A stretch of DNA of 64,000 nucleotides from Haliea sp963974125 (GTDB lineage: Bacteria > Pseudomonadota > Gammaproteobacteria > Pseudomonadales > Halieaceae), in NCBI GenBank assembly GCA_963974125.1, contig CAXBCH010000009.1, positions 52,954-116,953 of the forward strand, read 5' to 3'. Every line of letters begins with the position of its first letter. Within the stretch, counting starts at the first letter, position 1. The notes under the pieces are model-generated. The model was not told the DNA's origin. It saw only the letters and a program-made list of their open reading frames with translations, and made no database searches. Positions 43,481-52,763 of the stretch are shown here, piece by piece. Made by a program: the position numbers and the translations under genes.

Positions 43481-46459
43481 ATGCTTGCCGAGTCCCGGGC
43501 GACAAGGTGCATCGCGCAGGGTATCGTTTCGGCATGGCTGACGGTAGCCGCAGCCTGCGGCTGGGCGCAGGAAGCGCAGCGTAACGGAGCGCCCTCCCAT
43601 ACCTTCGATATCCGTGAAAGCACCCTCTCCTCGGCACTGATCCAGTTCAGCCGCCAGAGCAACACCCCCATCGTATTCTCGGACCGACTCACCCGGCATC
43701 TCCCCGCACCGGACCTGGTTGGCAGCCTGGGGCGGGACGCGGCCCTGGCACAACTGCTCGCCAACAGCGGTCTCAACTGGGAGCTGATCGACGACCGCAT
43801 TATCGCCATCTACGCGCTCAACTGCAGCGACGGCCCCTGCGACAACCCGGAGCAGACCAGCACCCGTTTCCCCGTCTACGAGCCTGGCATGGAGGAGACC
43901 TACGTCTATGGCAGCAGCCTGACCGGGTCACGGATCCGCCGCGATCCCAACCGCTTCAGCGCCCCGGTAGAGGTATTTGCGCGCTCGGATATCGAGCGCA
44001 GTGGGGCCCAGACTCTGGGTGAGCTGCTCAAGTTCGTGCCCGCGGTCATCGGCAACTCCACCAGTACCGCGATATCCAATGGCGGCGACGGTACCGCCAC
44101 CGTCACCCTGCGTGGCCTCCCCGCCAGCAACACACTGATCCTCATCAATGGCCGCCGGGTCGCCAACGACGGCCTGTCCGGTGAATCCGTGGATCTCAAC
44201 AGCATTTCACCCGCGGCGGTGGAGCGGGTGGAGATTCTCAAGGACAGCGCCTCGGCCATCTACGGTTCCGACGCTATCGCCGGCGTGGTCAATGTGATCA
44301 TGAAGCGGGAATTCCACGGCGTACTGGCCGAGACCTACTACGGCGAGAGCTCTCGGGGCGATCTCACGACCACCACCCAGACCCTGCAGTACGGCACCAG
44401 CTTCCGCGACGGCGGACTGTTCCTGAGCGCCTCCCACTACGAACAGGAACCCCTGTTCAGCCGCGACCGGGAGGTCTCCCGCAGCGCCGACACACGCTTC
44501 CTCGGGGGCACCGACCAGCGCTCCAGCGCCACCGCGGACGCCCGCGTGGTCCTGCCCGACGGCCAGAGCCTGATCGCCGAGAGCGGAGGCGGCTATCGGC
44601 CGGCTGGCCCCGACGATCTGTTCGACTTCCAGGCCTTCACCACCGCCGTGGTGCCGCTGCGGCGCAGCAGTGTCTATGCCAGCATCAACCGTGATATCAA
44701 CCCCCAGGTCACGACCACCGTCGAAGCCGGCTACCTGCAGACCAACGCCCGTGCGACCCTGGCCCCCACCCCGATATTCACCGGCTTCGAACAGATCCCG
44801 TTGACCGTCGCCGCGGACAACCCATTCAATGAATTTGGCGAGGATATCGACGACGTTCGTCGCAGAATGGTGGAGTTTCCCCCTCGGACACAGCGCAATG
44901 AGTCGAGGGTCAGCCGCGTCAGCGCCATGGTGGAGGGACTGTATTCCGACTGGCACTGGGATGTAGGCATCAACTGGAGCCGCAGCGAAGCCACCGAAAC
45001 CGTCACCAACCTGGTGGATACGGAGCGCCTGCGGCGGGCGCTGGGCCCTGCCGACCAGTGCCGCGGGGCGGACGTCGATGGCTGCGTGCCCGTGGACATC
45101 ATGGGTCCCGCCGGCAGCATAGGGCCGCAGCAGGTCGACTACCTGCGCGTTGACGGCGAGACCAGCGGTTACTCATCCCTGTCCAGTGCCGCCATCAACT
45201 TGAGCAATGCGCTGCTGAATCTACCTGCGGGACGGGGCGACCTGGCGCTGGGCCTGGAGTTCAGACAGGAAGCGACGGCGAAGCGGCCCGACGCCCGCCT
45301 CGCCAGCATTGGCACTATCGGCGCCACCAACTTTGAAGCCACTCGCGGCGACCGCAAGATCATCGAGCTGTATGCCGAGTCCAGGGTTCCAATCTGGAAC
45401 AGCGCCAGTGGCGGCCGCGGCCTGGAGCTGGAGGCGGCGATCCGGCACTCCACCTACAGTGACTTCGGCGCCAGCACCAATCCCAAACTGGGGCTGAAGC
45501 TGCAGCTGGGGCCCTCCCTGACCCTGCGCGGCGGCTATGCGCGCGGCTTCCGCGCCCCGAGCCTGAACGAACTGTACGAAGGCAGCAGTGAACAGCAGGC
45601 CTTCCTGAGTGACCCCTGCACCCGGGCCGTCAACACCGAGCTACTGCCGGGATGCACGCAGCAGGCGGATCCCAGTCGCAACCAGTTCCTCACTGTCAAG
45701 GGCGGCAATCCCGACCTCGAAGCGGAAACCTCGGACTCCCTCAGCGCGGGGCTGGTCTGGATTCCGGTAGGTATCCCCGGCCTGCGGGTAACTGCGGATT
45801 ACTGGGAGATCAAGCAGGACAACGTGGTGTCTTCCAGCGCCCAGTTCATCGTCGACCAGAACGCCCGCAACGGCAGTTTCGCCGCCAGTGTGCACCGGGA
45901 CGCGCTCGGCAACCTGGTGCGGGTCGAGGCCAACAACATCAACATCGGCCGGCGCCGGATACGCGGCGCCGATCTCGGATTCTCCTATCACTTCCCCGAT
46001 CAACCCTGGGGTCAGCTGTCGATCAGCGGCAACGGCGCCTGGATCCGGGAGTACCTGGCCCAGCAGGATCCGGGAGCGGAGACCATTGATCTCGCGGGCA
46101 CGTTCCTGGACGAGGCCTCCGAGGGCCTCGGGGGCATCCCCGAGTGGAAGGGCCAGCTCGGCCTGCATTGGAAGCGGCAGCGCTGGGCCGCCAGCTACGA
46201 CATCCACCATGTCAGTGCCATGCGGGAAACGCTGCCCGGCAGCAATCTCCAGCGCAGTATCAGCGACTGGACCGTACACGATCTACAGCTCAGCTATGTC
46301 TTCGACGTATTCGCCGGGCTGCGACTGACCATGGGGGTGGACAACGCCTTCGATGAGCCGGCCCCTTTGGCAGCATCCGCATTCAACGACAACATCGATG
46401 CCCGCACCCACGACCTCAAGGGCCGCTTCTGGTACACCCGTATCAGCCAGCGCTTCTGA
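43481..46459 (+). CDS. TonB-dependent transducer (STN domain) receptor
   Basis: 992 aa from the ATG at 43481 (AGGG ribosome site, 7 nt spacing, followed by a signal peptide); the upstream TTG frame is discounted. An STN domain (about residues 40-115: FDIRESTLSSALIQFSRQSN) marks it as a signalling receptor paired with FecI/FecR. Plug with TLRGLPASNTLILINGRRVA and VERVEILKDSASAIYGSDAI; large barrel ending FWYTRISQRF. The plug resembles sphingomonad-type receptors for peptides or glycans; ligand unknown. Confidence 0.9.
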   Translation: MLAESRATRCIAQGIVSAWLTVAAACGWAQEAQRNGAPSHTFDIRESTLSSALIQFSRQSNTPIVFSDRLTRHLPAPDLVGSLGRDAALAQLLANSGLNWELIDDRIIAIYALNCSDGPCDNPEQTSTRFPVYEPGMEETYVYGSSLTGSRIRRDPNRFSAPVEVFARSDIERSGAQTLGELLKFVPAVIGNSTSTAISNGGDGTATVTLRGLPASNTLILINGRRVANDGLSGESVDLNSISPAAVERVEILKDSASAIYGSDAIAGVVNVIMKREFHGVLAETYYGESSRGDLTTTTQTLQYGTSFRDGGLFLSASHYEQEPLFSRDREVSRSADTRFLGGTDQRSSATADARVVLPDGQSLIAESGGGYRPAGPDDLFDFQAFTTAVVPLRRSSVYASINRDINPQVTTTVEAGYLQTNARATLAPTPIFTGFEQIPLTVAADNPFNEFGEDIDDVRRRMVEFPPRTQRNESRVSRVSAMVEGLYSDWHWDVGINWSRSEATETVTNLVDTERLRRALGPADQCRGADVDGCVPVDIMGPAGSIGPQQVDYLRVDGETSGYSSLSSAAINLSNALLNLPAGRGDLALGLEFRQEATAKRPDARLASIGTIGATNFEATRGDRKIIELYAESRVPIWNSASGGRGLELEAAIRHSTYSDFGASTNPKLGLKLQLGPSLTLRGGYARGFRAPSLNELYEGSSEQQAFLSDPCTRAVNTELLPGCTQQADPSRNQFLTVKGGNPDLEAETSDSLSAGLVWIPVGIPGLRVTADYWEIKQDNVVSSSAQFIVDQNARNGSFAASVHRDALGNLVRVEANNINIGRRRIRGADLGFSYHFPDQPWGQLSISGNGAWIREYLAQQDPGAETIDLAGTFLDEASEGLGGIPEWKGQLGLHWKRQRWAASYDIHHVSAMRETLPGSNLQRSISDWTVHDLQLSYVFDVFAGLRLTMGVDNAFDEPAPLAASAFNDNIDARTHDLKGRFWYTRISQRF

Positions 46460-46475
46460 CCCACGGAGCCATATC

Positions 46476-46940
46476 ATGCGCCACCCACTGCTCACCTCGA
46501 TCCTGCTCTGCGCCGCCTTCACCACGACTCCGGTTATGGCGGCAGACGCCTTTCCCGGCGTGGAAAAACTGATGTCCGCGGAACAGTTCGAGGCTGCGGG
46601 CCTGCACAAGCTGACACCGGCGGAGCGGGAGGCCCTGGACCGCTGGCTGGTGAGCTATACCGCCGAAGAGGCGCCGGAGATGCTGCGCAGCAACCCGGAA
46701 GTGCGCGCCGCGGAGGAGTCGATCCGCATTGAGGCCAACATCAAGCCGCCCTTCGAGGGCTGGTCCGGGGACACCCTGTTCTACCTCGACAACGGCCAGG
46801 TCTGGCGCCAGCGCCTGCGCGGCCGCTACTTCCACCGCGGGGACGACACCGCCGTGGTGATCGAAAAGAACCTGCTGGGCTTCTACAAGATGACCGTTGT
46901 GACCTCCGGCAAGTCCATTGGCGTTACCCGCGTACGCTAG
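46476..46940 (+). CDS. Small secreted protein beside the signalling receptor
   Basis: 154 aa from the ATG at 46476 (GGAG 8 nt upstream). Signal peptide MRHPLLTSILLCAAFTTTPV ending AADA. Mature part begins AFPGVEKLMSAEQFEAAGL, carries ALDRWLVSYTAEE, and ends with a beta-rich SH3-like segment (LDNGQVWRQRLRGRYFHRGD, then VVIEKNLLGFYKMTV). Similar C-termini occur in small periplasmic proteins of other proteobacteria; function unknown. 16 nt after the receptor stop, so probably co-transcribed. Confidence 0.75.
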   Translation: MRHPLLTSILLCAAFTTTPVMAADAFPGVEKLMSAEQFEAAGLHKLTPAEREALDRWLVSYTAEEAPEMLRSNPEVRAAEESIRIEANIKPPFEGWSGDTLFYLDNGQVWRQRLRGRYFHRGDDTAVVIEKNLLGFYKMTVVTSGKSIGVTRVR

Positions 46941-47042
46941 AAAACCGCTTTCCAATCAATGTCCTGGCGGCAGAAACTCAGGCGATTTCTGGTAATTTGG
47001 CACGTTCCTCGGCGATTGCGTGAATATGTCACAAAACCGTAA

Positions 47043-47074
47043 GGAACTTTGAGGAACACCCCGCGCAATTCGTT
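47043..47074 (+). promoter_or_regulatory. Candidate ECF promoter of the second receptor
   Basis: GGAACTTTGAGGAAC at 47043-47057, then CGTT at 47071-47074 (13 nt after the second GGAAC). It shares the GGAACTT-n-GAGG block with the fecR upstream site. A reversed GTTCCTCGG lies at 47005-47013. Confidence 0.35.
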
Positions 47075-47139
47075 TAATGTTCGTCTCCAGTGGCACACGC
47101 CACAGGAAAAGCAACTACATAGCGTACAGGGGTATTGAT

Positions 47140-50016
47140 ATGTTGAGGAAAAATCGTCTGACCATGGCAGTTTCGGCTGCTCTGGGCATGGGCGCAGCGG
47201 CAGTTCTGCCGCAGGTCGCCACCGCCCAGGATGAGCAGCTGCTGATTGAGGAAGTGGTGGTAACCGGTTCCCGTATCCAGAAAGCCAACCTGGTCTCCGC
47301 CAGCCCGGTCACCCAGGTGGATGCAGAGGAGTTCAAGTTCCAGGGCACCACCCGCGTTGAAGACCTGATGAAGAACCTGCCCCAGGTTTACTCCAACCAG
47401 AACTCGTCGACCTCCAACGGCGCCACCGGCACCGCGACCCTGAACCTGCGCAACCTCGGTGACGAACGCACCCTGGTGCTGGTCAACGGCCGTCGCCTGC
47501 CCGCGGGCTCACCGCTGCAGGGCGGCACCGGCGCTGACATCAACCAGATCCCCGCCTCGCTGATCCAGCGCGTTGAAGTGTTGACCGGTGGCGCGTCCGC
47601 CACCTACGGTTCCGACGCGGTGGCCGGTGTCGTCAACTTCATCATGGTGGATGATTTCGAAGGCGTACAGTTCGACTACCAGTTCAGCCAGTACCACCAC
47701 GACAACGACAACAGCGGTCTGCAGCAAATCGTCGGCGACGCCGGGTTCCCCTTCCCCGATGGCAGCAAGAGCGACGGCGACATCCAGAGCTGGTCGCTGA
47801 TCATGGGCGGCAACTTCGACAACGGCCGCGGTAATGCCACCGCCTACGCCACCTACCGTGAAATTGATCCGGTTCTGCAGAGTGCGCGTGACTACAGTGC
47901 CTGCGCCCTCAACAACACCGGCGACGGCTGTTTCGGTTCCGGCACCAGCGCCGCGGGTACCTTTATTCCCGGTGATGGCAGCCAGGGCGTATACCGGGTT
48001 TCCGGCAACCAGTTGGTAGAGCCTACCGAAGTGTACAACTACGGTCCGCTCAACTACTACCAGCGCCCGGACGAGCGCTACACTGCCGGTGCCTTCGCTC
48101 GCTACCAGATCAACGAGCACGTGGAGACCTATACCGAACTGATGTTCATGGACAACCAGACGAACGCGCAGATCGCGCCGTCCGGGTCCTTCTTCCTGAG
48201 CGTCCCCATCGCCTGTGACAACCCGCTGTTGTCCGACCAACAGGTCGGCGCCATCTGCGGTGACTACGGCCTGGGCGCAGACGACACCCAGACCGTCACC
48301 GTGGGCCGTCGTAACGTCGAAGGCGGTCCCCGCAACCAGGACCTGCGGCATACATCCTTCCGCGGCGTACTGGGCTTCCGCGGCGACATCAACGAAACCT
48401 GGCGCTATGACATTTCGGGCCTGTATTCCGAAGTGAGCATGGAAAACACCTACAACAACGATCTGTCCAATGCCAAGATACTCAAGGCACTGAACGCGGT
48501 CGAAGACCCCGACACCGGCGAGATCGTCTGTGCGTCGGTCCTCGACGGCACCGACCCCAACTGTGCGCCCTGGAACATCTGGACCGAGGGCGGCGTCAGC
48601 TCAGCGGCAACCGACTACCTGTCATTGCCCCTGTTCGCCCGCGGTGTCACCACCCAGAAGGTGTTCAACGGCTTCATCGCCGGTAGCCTCGGTGACTACG
48701 GGGTCAAGCTGCCTTCCGCCAACAACGGCGTAGAGGTTGTTATCGGTGCGGAATACCGCAAGGAAGAGCTGGACTTCAACCCGGATGAAGGCTTCCGCCT
48801 CGGCCTGGGTGCGGGCCAGGGTGGCGCTACCGTTGCCGTTCAGGGCGCCTACGACGTCAATGAATTCTTCTTCGAGGCCAGCGTCCCGCTGGTGGAAGGC
48901 GCAGCCTTCGCCGAGGAAGTGACTCTGGACCTCGGCTACCGCTACTCTGACTACTCCACCGACGTGACCACCGATACCTACGGCATCCGCGGCGGCTGGG
49001 CCATCAACCAGGACGTGAAGCTGCGCGCCAGCTTCCAGCGTGCCGTGCGTGCAGCCAACCTGCGCGAGCTGTTCCGGCCCCAGGGCCTGAACCTGTTCGA
49101 CATGGATGCTGATCCCTGTGGCGGTCCGACCCCGGAGCGCAGCTTTGAAGATTGTGCTCGTACCGGTGTCACCGCCGCACAGTACGGCAACATCCTCAAC
49201 TCCTTTGCAGGTCAGTACAATCAACTCGAAGGCGGCAACACCGAGCTGCAGCCGGAAGAGTCCGATACCTACTCAGTGGGCTTCATCTGGTCGCCGGCAT
49301 TTGTTGAGGGCCTGGTCCTGAGCGTCGACTACTACACCATCGAAATCGAGAAGGGCATCGACAACCTGGGTGCAGAGTTCACTCTCAACCAGTGCCTGGA
49401 CGGCAACGACTCTCAGTGCGAGAAAATACGCCGCGGCCCCCTGGGTGACCTGTGGATCGGTTCCGATGTGAACGTCAGCGGCCGGGTGTCTGCCCTGCTC
49501 GACAACCTCGCCATTGAGGAAGTCAAAGGCTGGGACATCATCGCTGACTACGACCTGAGCATTGGTGACATGGGTACCCTGGTATTCAACAACACCATGT
49601 CGATCATCGATACCTGGGACCAGCAGGAGCTCGAAGGCGCACCGGTAGTGGACTGCAAAGGCAACTGGGGCGGCGAGTGTGGCTACCCCACGCCCGACTT
49701 CCGCAACAACCTGCGCGCCACCTGGATGACCCCCTGGGACGTCACCGTGAGCGGCTACTGGCGCCACATCAGCTCGGTGACGGACCTCAACGGCAACCTG
49801 AACCTGCCCTCGGTCAACTACTTTGACCTGGCGGGTTCCTGGGACGTCATGGACGGCGCCTCGATCCGTCTGGGTGTGAACAACGTCTTCGACAAGGAGC
49901 CGCCGATCGCCGGCAACGCTGCTGGACCGTCCATCAACGGTAACGGCAACACGTTCCCCGGCATGTACGATGCACTCGGTCGTTACATGTTCGTCGGGGT
50001 CAGCGTCAGCTTCTAA
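47140..50016 (+). CDS. TonB-dependent receptor without STN domain
   Basis: 958 aa from the ATG at 47140 (AGGGG ribosome site), giving a signal peptide (MLRKNRLTMAVSAALGMGAA to ATAQ). TonB box EEVVVTGSRIQ, plug with NLRNLGDERTLVLVNGRRLP and VEVLTGGASATYGSDAVAG, long barrel ending YMFVGVSVSF. Cysteine pairs in the barrel (e.g. ACALNNTGDGC, NQCLDGNDSQC) suggest disulfide-bonded loops. It lacks a signalling domain and may be a structural target of the FecI sigma. Ligand unknown. Ends before a strong terminator. Confidence 0.92.
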   Translation: MLRKNRLTMAVSAALGMGAAAVLPQVATAQDEQLLIEEVVVTGSRIQKANLVSASPVTQVDAEEFKFQGTTRVEDLMKNLPQVYSNQNSSTSNGATGTATLNLRNLGDERTLVLVNGRRLPAGSPLQGGTGADINQIPASLIQRVEVLTGGASATYGSDAVAGVVNFIMVDDFEGVQFDYQFSQYHHDNDNSGLQQIVGDAGFPFPDGSKSDGDIQSWSLIMGGNFDNGRGNATAYATYREIDPVLQSARDYSACALNNTGDGCFGSGTSAAGTFIPGDGSQGVYRVSGNQLVEPTEVYNYGPLNYYQRPDERYTAGAFARYQINEHVETYTELMFMDNQTNAQIAPSGSFFLSVPIACDNPLLSDQQVGAICGDYGLGADDTQTVTVGRRNVEGGPRNQDLRHTSFRGVLGFRGDINETWRYDISGLYSEVSMENTYNNDLSNAKILKALNAVEDPDTGEIVCASVLDGTDPNCAPWNIWTEGGVSSAATDYLSLPLFARGVTTQKVFNGFIAGSLGDYGVKLPSANNGVEVVIGAEYRKEELDFNPDEGFRLGLGAGQGGATVAVQGAYDVNEFFFEASVPLVEGAAFAEEVTLDLGYRYSDYSTDVTTDTYGIRGGWAINQDVKLRASFQRAVRAANLRELFRPQGLNLFDMDADPCGGPTPERSFEDCARTGVTAAQYGNILNSFAGQYNQLEGGNTELQPEESDTYSVGFIWSPAFVEGLVLSVDYYTIEIEKGIDNLGAEFTLNQCLDGNDSQCEKIRRGPLGDLWIGSDVNVSGRVSALLDNLAIEEVKGWDIIADYDLSIGDMGTLVFNNTMSIIDTWDQQELEGAPVVDCKGNWGGECGYPTPDFRNNLRATWMTPWDVTVSGYWRHISSVTDLNGNLNLPSVNYFDLAGSWDVMDGASIRLGVNNVFDKEPPIAGNAAGPSINGNGNTFPGMYDALGRYMFVGVSVSF

Positions 50017-50066
50017 TCCCGGCTCAGCCAGCCCGCCATGCGGGCTGCGCTCTGGGATTCAAGCAT

Positions 50067-50095
50067 AACCCGGCACCCGTGCCGGGTTTTTTTTT
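50067..50095 (+). terminator. Intrinsic terminator of the receptor gene
   Basis: Stem AACCCGGCAC-CC-GTGCCGGGTT followed by a run of T. A second small hairpin (AGCCCGC-CAT-GCGGGCT, 50032-50048) precedes it. Confidence 0.92.
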
Positions 50096-50168
50096 GACAG
50101 GCCACCACAATCGACTTTGACCTTTGCCCCAAGGCGGAGGACACTGAACACAAGGCAAGGAGTAATGT

Positions 50169-50459
50169 ATGAGACATTCAATTTTTGCAATCGGCGCGGG
50201 CGCAGTTTTTACCCTGTTGGCGGGCTGCGCCGGAACCACGGGATCGGACACAGCGGCCGGAGCTGCCGGCAACAATGCGCAACAGGTTGCCAGCAATGAA
50301 GGGGTAACCTGCAAAACCGTGATCAAGACCGGCACCCGTCTTGGTACCCGCGTCTGCAAGAAAGACGAAGTGTGGGCCCGGGAAGCGGGCGACAGCCGCG
50401 ATGCGATCAATGACATCCAGCGCAACAGTGCCCAGAGCGCGGGCCCGTCGGGCGGCTAG
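50169..50459 (+). CDS. Small lipoprotein
   Basis: 96 aa. Signal peptide with lipobox LLAGC (Cys at residue 20), a Gly/Ala/Asn-rich linker, then a domain with CKTVIKTGTRLGTRVCKKDE holding two cysteines about 14 apart and an AREAGDSRDAIND helix. Comparable small proteins with a C-(x)n-TGSRL-(x)n-C unit are frequent in proteobacteria; function unknown. AGGAG ribosome site upstream. Confidence 0.85.
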   Translation: MRHSIFAIGAGAVFTLLAGCAGTTGSDTAAGAAGNNAQQVASNEGVTCKTVIKTGTRLGTRVCKKDEVWAREAGDSRDAINDIQRNSAQSAGPSGG

Positions 50460-50494
50460 TACCGCGGTGCCGCAAAGGGGGGTGAGACCGTCGC

Positions 50495-51463
50495 CTACTC
50501 TCTGGTCAGTACCATTCTCCAGGCCGCCGGCAGGGCGTGGCCCGGCACCGTCAACTGGTCCCGTTGCAGCAGCCTGAAGCCCCGCGCAAGCAGCTTCCCG
50601 GTAGCGGCATCCAGCCGGTCTTCGCGCCAGGCGGCATCGAGCATGGATTGCATGCGGCCGGTGTAGGCCTGCAACTCCCCCTGCATTCCCGACAGCCACT
50701 GCAGGATGTCAGCGGGTTCGTATGCCGACATGCGGCGGTACATGTGAGCGATGTCCTGATACAGACGCTGTGGCAGGCCACCAGCTGCAGCCGGGCCGCG
50801 ATCACGCAGTAGCTGTTCCAGCCCCCTGACCGCGGGCGTGAACGCCCGCTCCGCCTGCTTGAAGGTCTCGGGAGTACACTCGCCCCGGTTCAGGGCGAAA
50901 CCGGCTGCAAATGCCGCCCGTGCCAATGGCAGCACCTCCAGTGCCTGCAGCTCACGCAGGACATCCCGATTGAGTTCGCACTCGCGGTAGATCCCGCCCT
51001 CATGGACATGAATCAGCAGCGCCAGGACACCACCCGGTGCAAGTAACGCAGCTGCTTCCCCGAGCGCCGCCTCACCGGCGTACTCAAGCCCGAACTGACT
51101 GACCACCAGGTCGAAACTCGCAGTCGCGAGGGGCAGGCGCGCGGCATCCGCCACCAGGCAGGTGCAGCCCGGGTGGCGACGCTCAAGCTCCAGCAGTGCA
51201 CTGAGGGAGTAGTCGCTGCAGTATACCTGCAGTCCAGGTGCCACACTCCGGGCGTGGCCGGTAACAGCGCCGTTGCCACAGGCGAGATCCAGCACTGCCG
51301 GGTCTGCGCGCAGCGCCAGCTCACGGCGGAAAAAGTCAGTCCAGAAACCGCTCAGAACCGGCTCCTGGGGCCCTCCCTCCCTGTGCGCAGCATTCTCATG
51401 GGTACCACGCCAGTAGGTATCCCAGAACGCGGCGGAATCGGACCCTGAACCCGGTTCGCTCAC
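50495..51463 (-). CDS. Class I SAM-dependent methyltransferase
   Basis: 322 aa. SAM-binding motif I VLDLACGNGAVTGHA, motif II VYCSDYSLSALL, VADAARLPLATASFDLVVSQ (acidic post II and motif IV) and LLAPGGVLALLIHVHEGG. The C-terminal ~150 residues are helical and not recognised. It overlaps the hydroxylase gene by 4 nt, so it is probably coupled to it. Substrate not predictable. Confidence 0.82.
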   Translation of the reverse strand: MSEPGSGSDSAAFWDTYWRGTHENAAHREGGPQEPVLSGFWTDFFRRELALRADPAVLDLACGNGAVTGHARSVAPGLQVYCSDYSLSALLELERRHPGCTCLVADAARLPLATASFDLVVSQFGLEYAGEAALGEAAALLAPGGVLALLIHVHEGGIYRECELNRDVLRELQALEVLPLARAAFAAGFALNRGECTPETFKQAERAFTPAVRGLEQLLRDRGPAAAGGLPQRLYQDIAHMYRRMSAYEPADILQWLSGMQGELQAYTGRMQSMLDAAWREDRLDAATGKLLARGFRLLQRDQLTVPGHALPAAWRMVLTRE

Positions 51464-52614
51464 GAGGCCTCATACCCCTTTACCGCCTGCAGCATGGTCG
51501 ACACCCAGTACCGCTCATCTGCGGTGAGCTCCGGCCGCCAGATATCAAACAGCAGCACCACTCGGGTCTCATTACTCTGGTTCCAGGCTTCGTGTTCAAC
51601 GCTGTCATCGAATACCAGCAGTTCGCCCTCACGCCATGGCCTGCTGTCGTTGCCGACGCGAAGTTCGCCACAGTTCTGCGGCACCAGCAGTGGCAGATGA
51701 CAGATCAGGCGGCTGTTGACCGCACCGTGATGGGGCTCAATACGCGCCCCGGGCGCCAGGCTGGAAAACAGCACTGAGGGCATTTGCCCGGGAATGATGC
51801 ACAGGGGCACCGCGGCCAGCGCCGCCATGGTGCGGGGGCAGCGACTGGCGACCTCCTCCACCAGGGTGCCCTCGCGCCAGAGGTAACAGGCGCTCCAGTC
51901 CATGCTGTCGAAGTTGCGGCTGTCGTTGAGGCGGGGCCGGGCCGGATCAGACTCCAGATAAGGTTCGAACAGCTCCGGCCCCGCCATCAGGCCGAGCAGC
52001 TCTGCACGGATCGCAGCGGTGTGCGCTTCCAGCCCCGCCGCCCAGGCAAACTCTCCACGCTCGTAGAAGGCCCGCTGCGGCAAGCCGGGGAAGTAGTAGC
52101 GGGTTGGCTGCTGCAACTGCACCGGCACCTTGCCGCAGGCGATATCCAGGGATTCTGCAAAGCGCGGTTGCTCGCGGCGGGTGAAGCCCGCAGTCTCCAT
52201 TGCTTCCAGCAGATAGTCCTCGTATTCCGCGGCCCAGCGATCACAAACCTCCTGCGCCCGCTCCATGCCGCGGGCGACATCCGCCGGCACCTGCGGCATG
52301 CCAGCGGCGACCCGCAGCGCAGCCTGGTAGAAACCGAGCGCAACCCGGGGCTGCCCCATGCGATCCAGATGATCCGCCTTGAACAGCAGGGCGCGGATAT
52401 TGCGCGGCTCCAGCGCCAGCGCCTGGTCCACCGCCGCCAGGGCGGCCTCGGCCTGGTCCAGGTTCACCCGGGCAAAGGCGAGTGCAAGCCAGGTAGTAGC
52501 TGCCGCGGGGCCGCTCGCAACCAGCTGCTGCAGGCGCTGTTCGGCCTCCGCGGCCCTGCCGGCACGAAGCGCCGCCAAAGCCTCCTGCAGACCCGGAGTC
52601 ATCGCGTTGCTCAT
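51460..52614 (-). CDS. Aspartyl/asparaginyl beta-hydroxylase domain protein with TPR
   Basis: 384 aa. The N-terminal third (about 1-110) consists of TPR helices (WLALAFARVNLDQAEAALAA, VALGFYQAALRVAA). The C-terminal part is an AspH-like 2-oxoglutarate/iron oxygenase: IEPHHGAVNSRLICHLPL (first iron His and Arg), GELRVGNDSRPWREGELL, and FDDSVEHEAWNQSNETRVVL (second His, 2OG-binding Arg). Homologues hydroxylate Asp/Asn or act on lipids (LpxO). Partner of the adjacent methyltransferase. Confidence 0.85.
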   Translation of the reverse strand: MSNAMTPGLQEALAALRAGRAAEAEQRLQQLVASGPAAATTWLALAFARVNLDQAEAALAAVDQALALEPRNIRALLFKADHLDRMGQPRVALGFYQAALRVAAGMPQVPADVARGMERAQEVCDRWAAEYEDYLLEAMETAGFTRREQPRFAESLDIACGKVPVQLQQPTRYYFPGLPQRAFYERGEFAWAAGLEAHTAAIRAELLGLMAGPELFEPYLESDPARPRLNDSRNFDSMDWSACYLWREGTLVEEVASRCPRTMAALAAVPLCIIPGQMPSVLFSSLAPGARIEPHHGAVNSRLICHLPLLVPQNCGELRVGNDSRPWREGELLVFDDSVEHEAWNQSNETRVVLLFDIWRPELTADERYWVSTMLQAVKGYEAS

Positions 52615-52763
52615 GAACAGCGTGCCCGCGGCAGGCTGCGGGGAAGGACTACAGAAACAGGAAGCAGTCGCTGATGCGGCATCTCATTATCCACCTGGAA
52701 AGACAGTCACCGGTGCCGCCAATGGTACCAGAATCGGGGTGGCATTGGCCCGCGGGACGCCGC

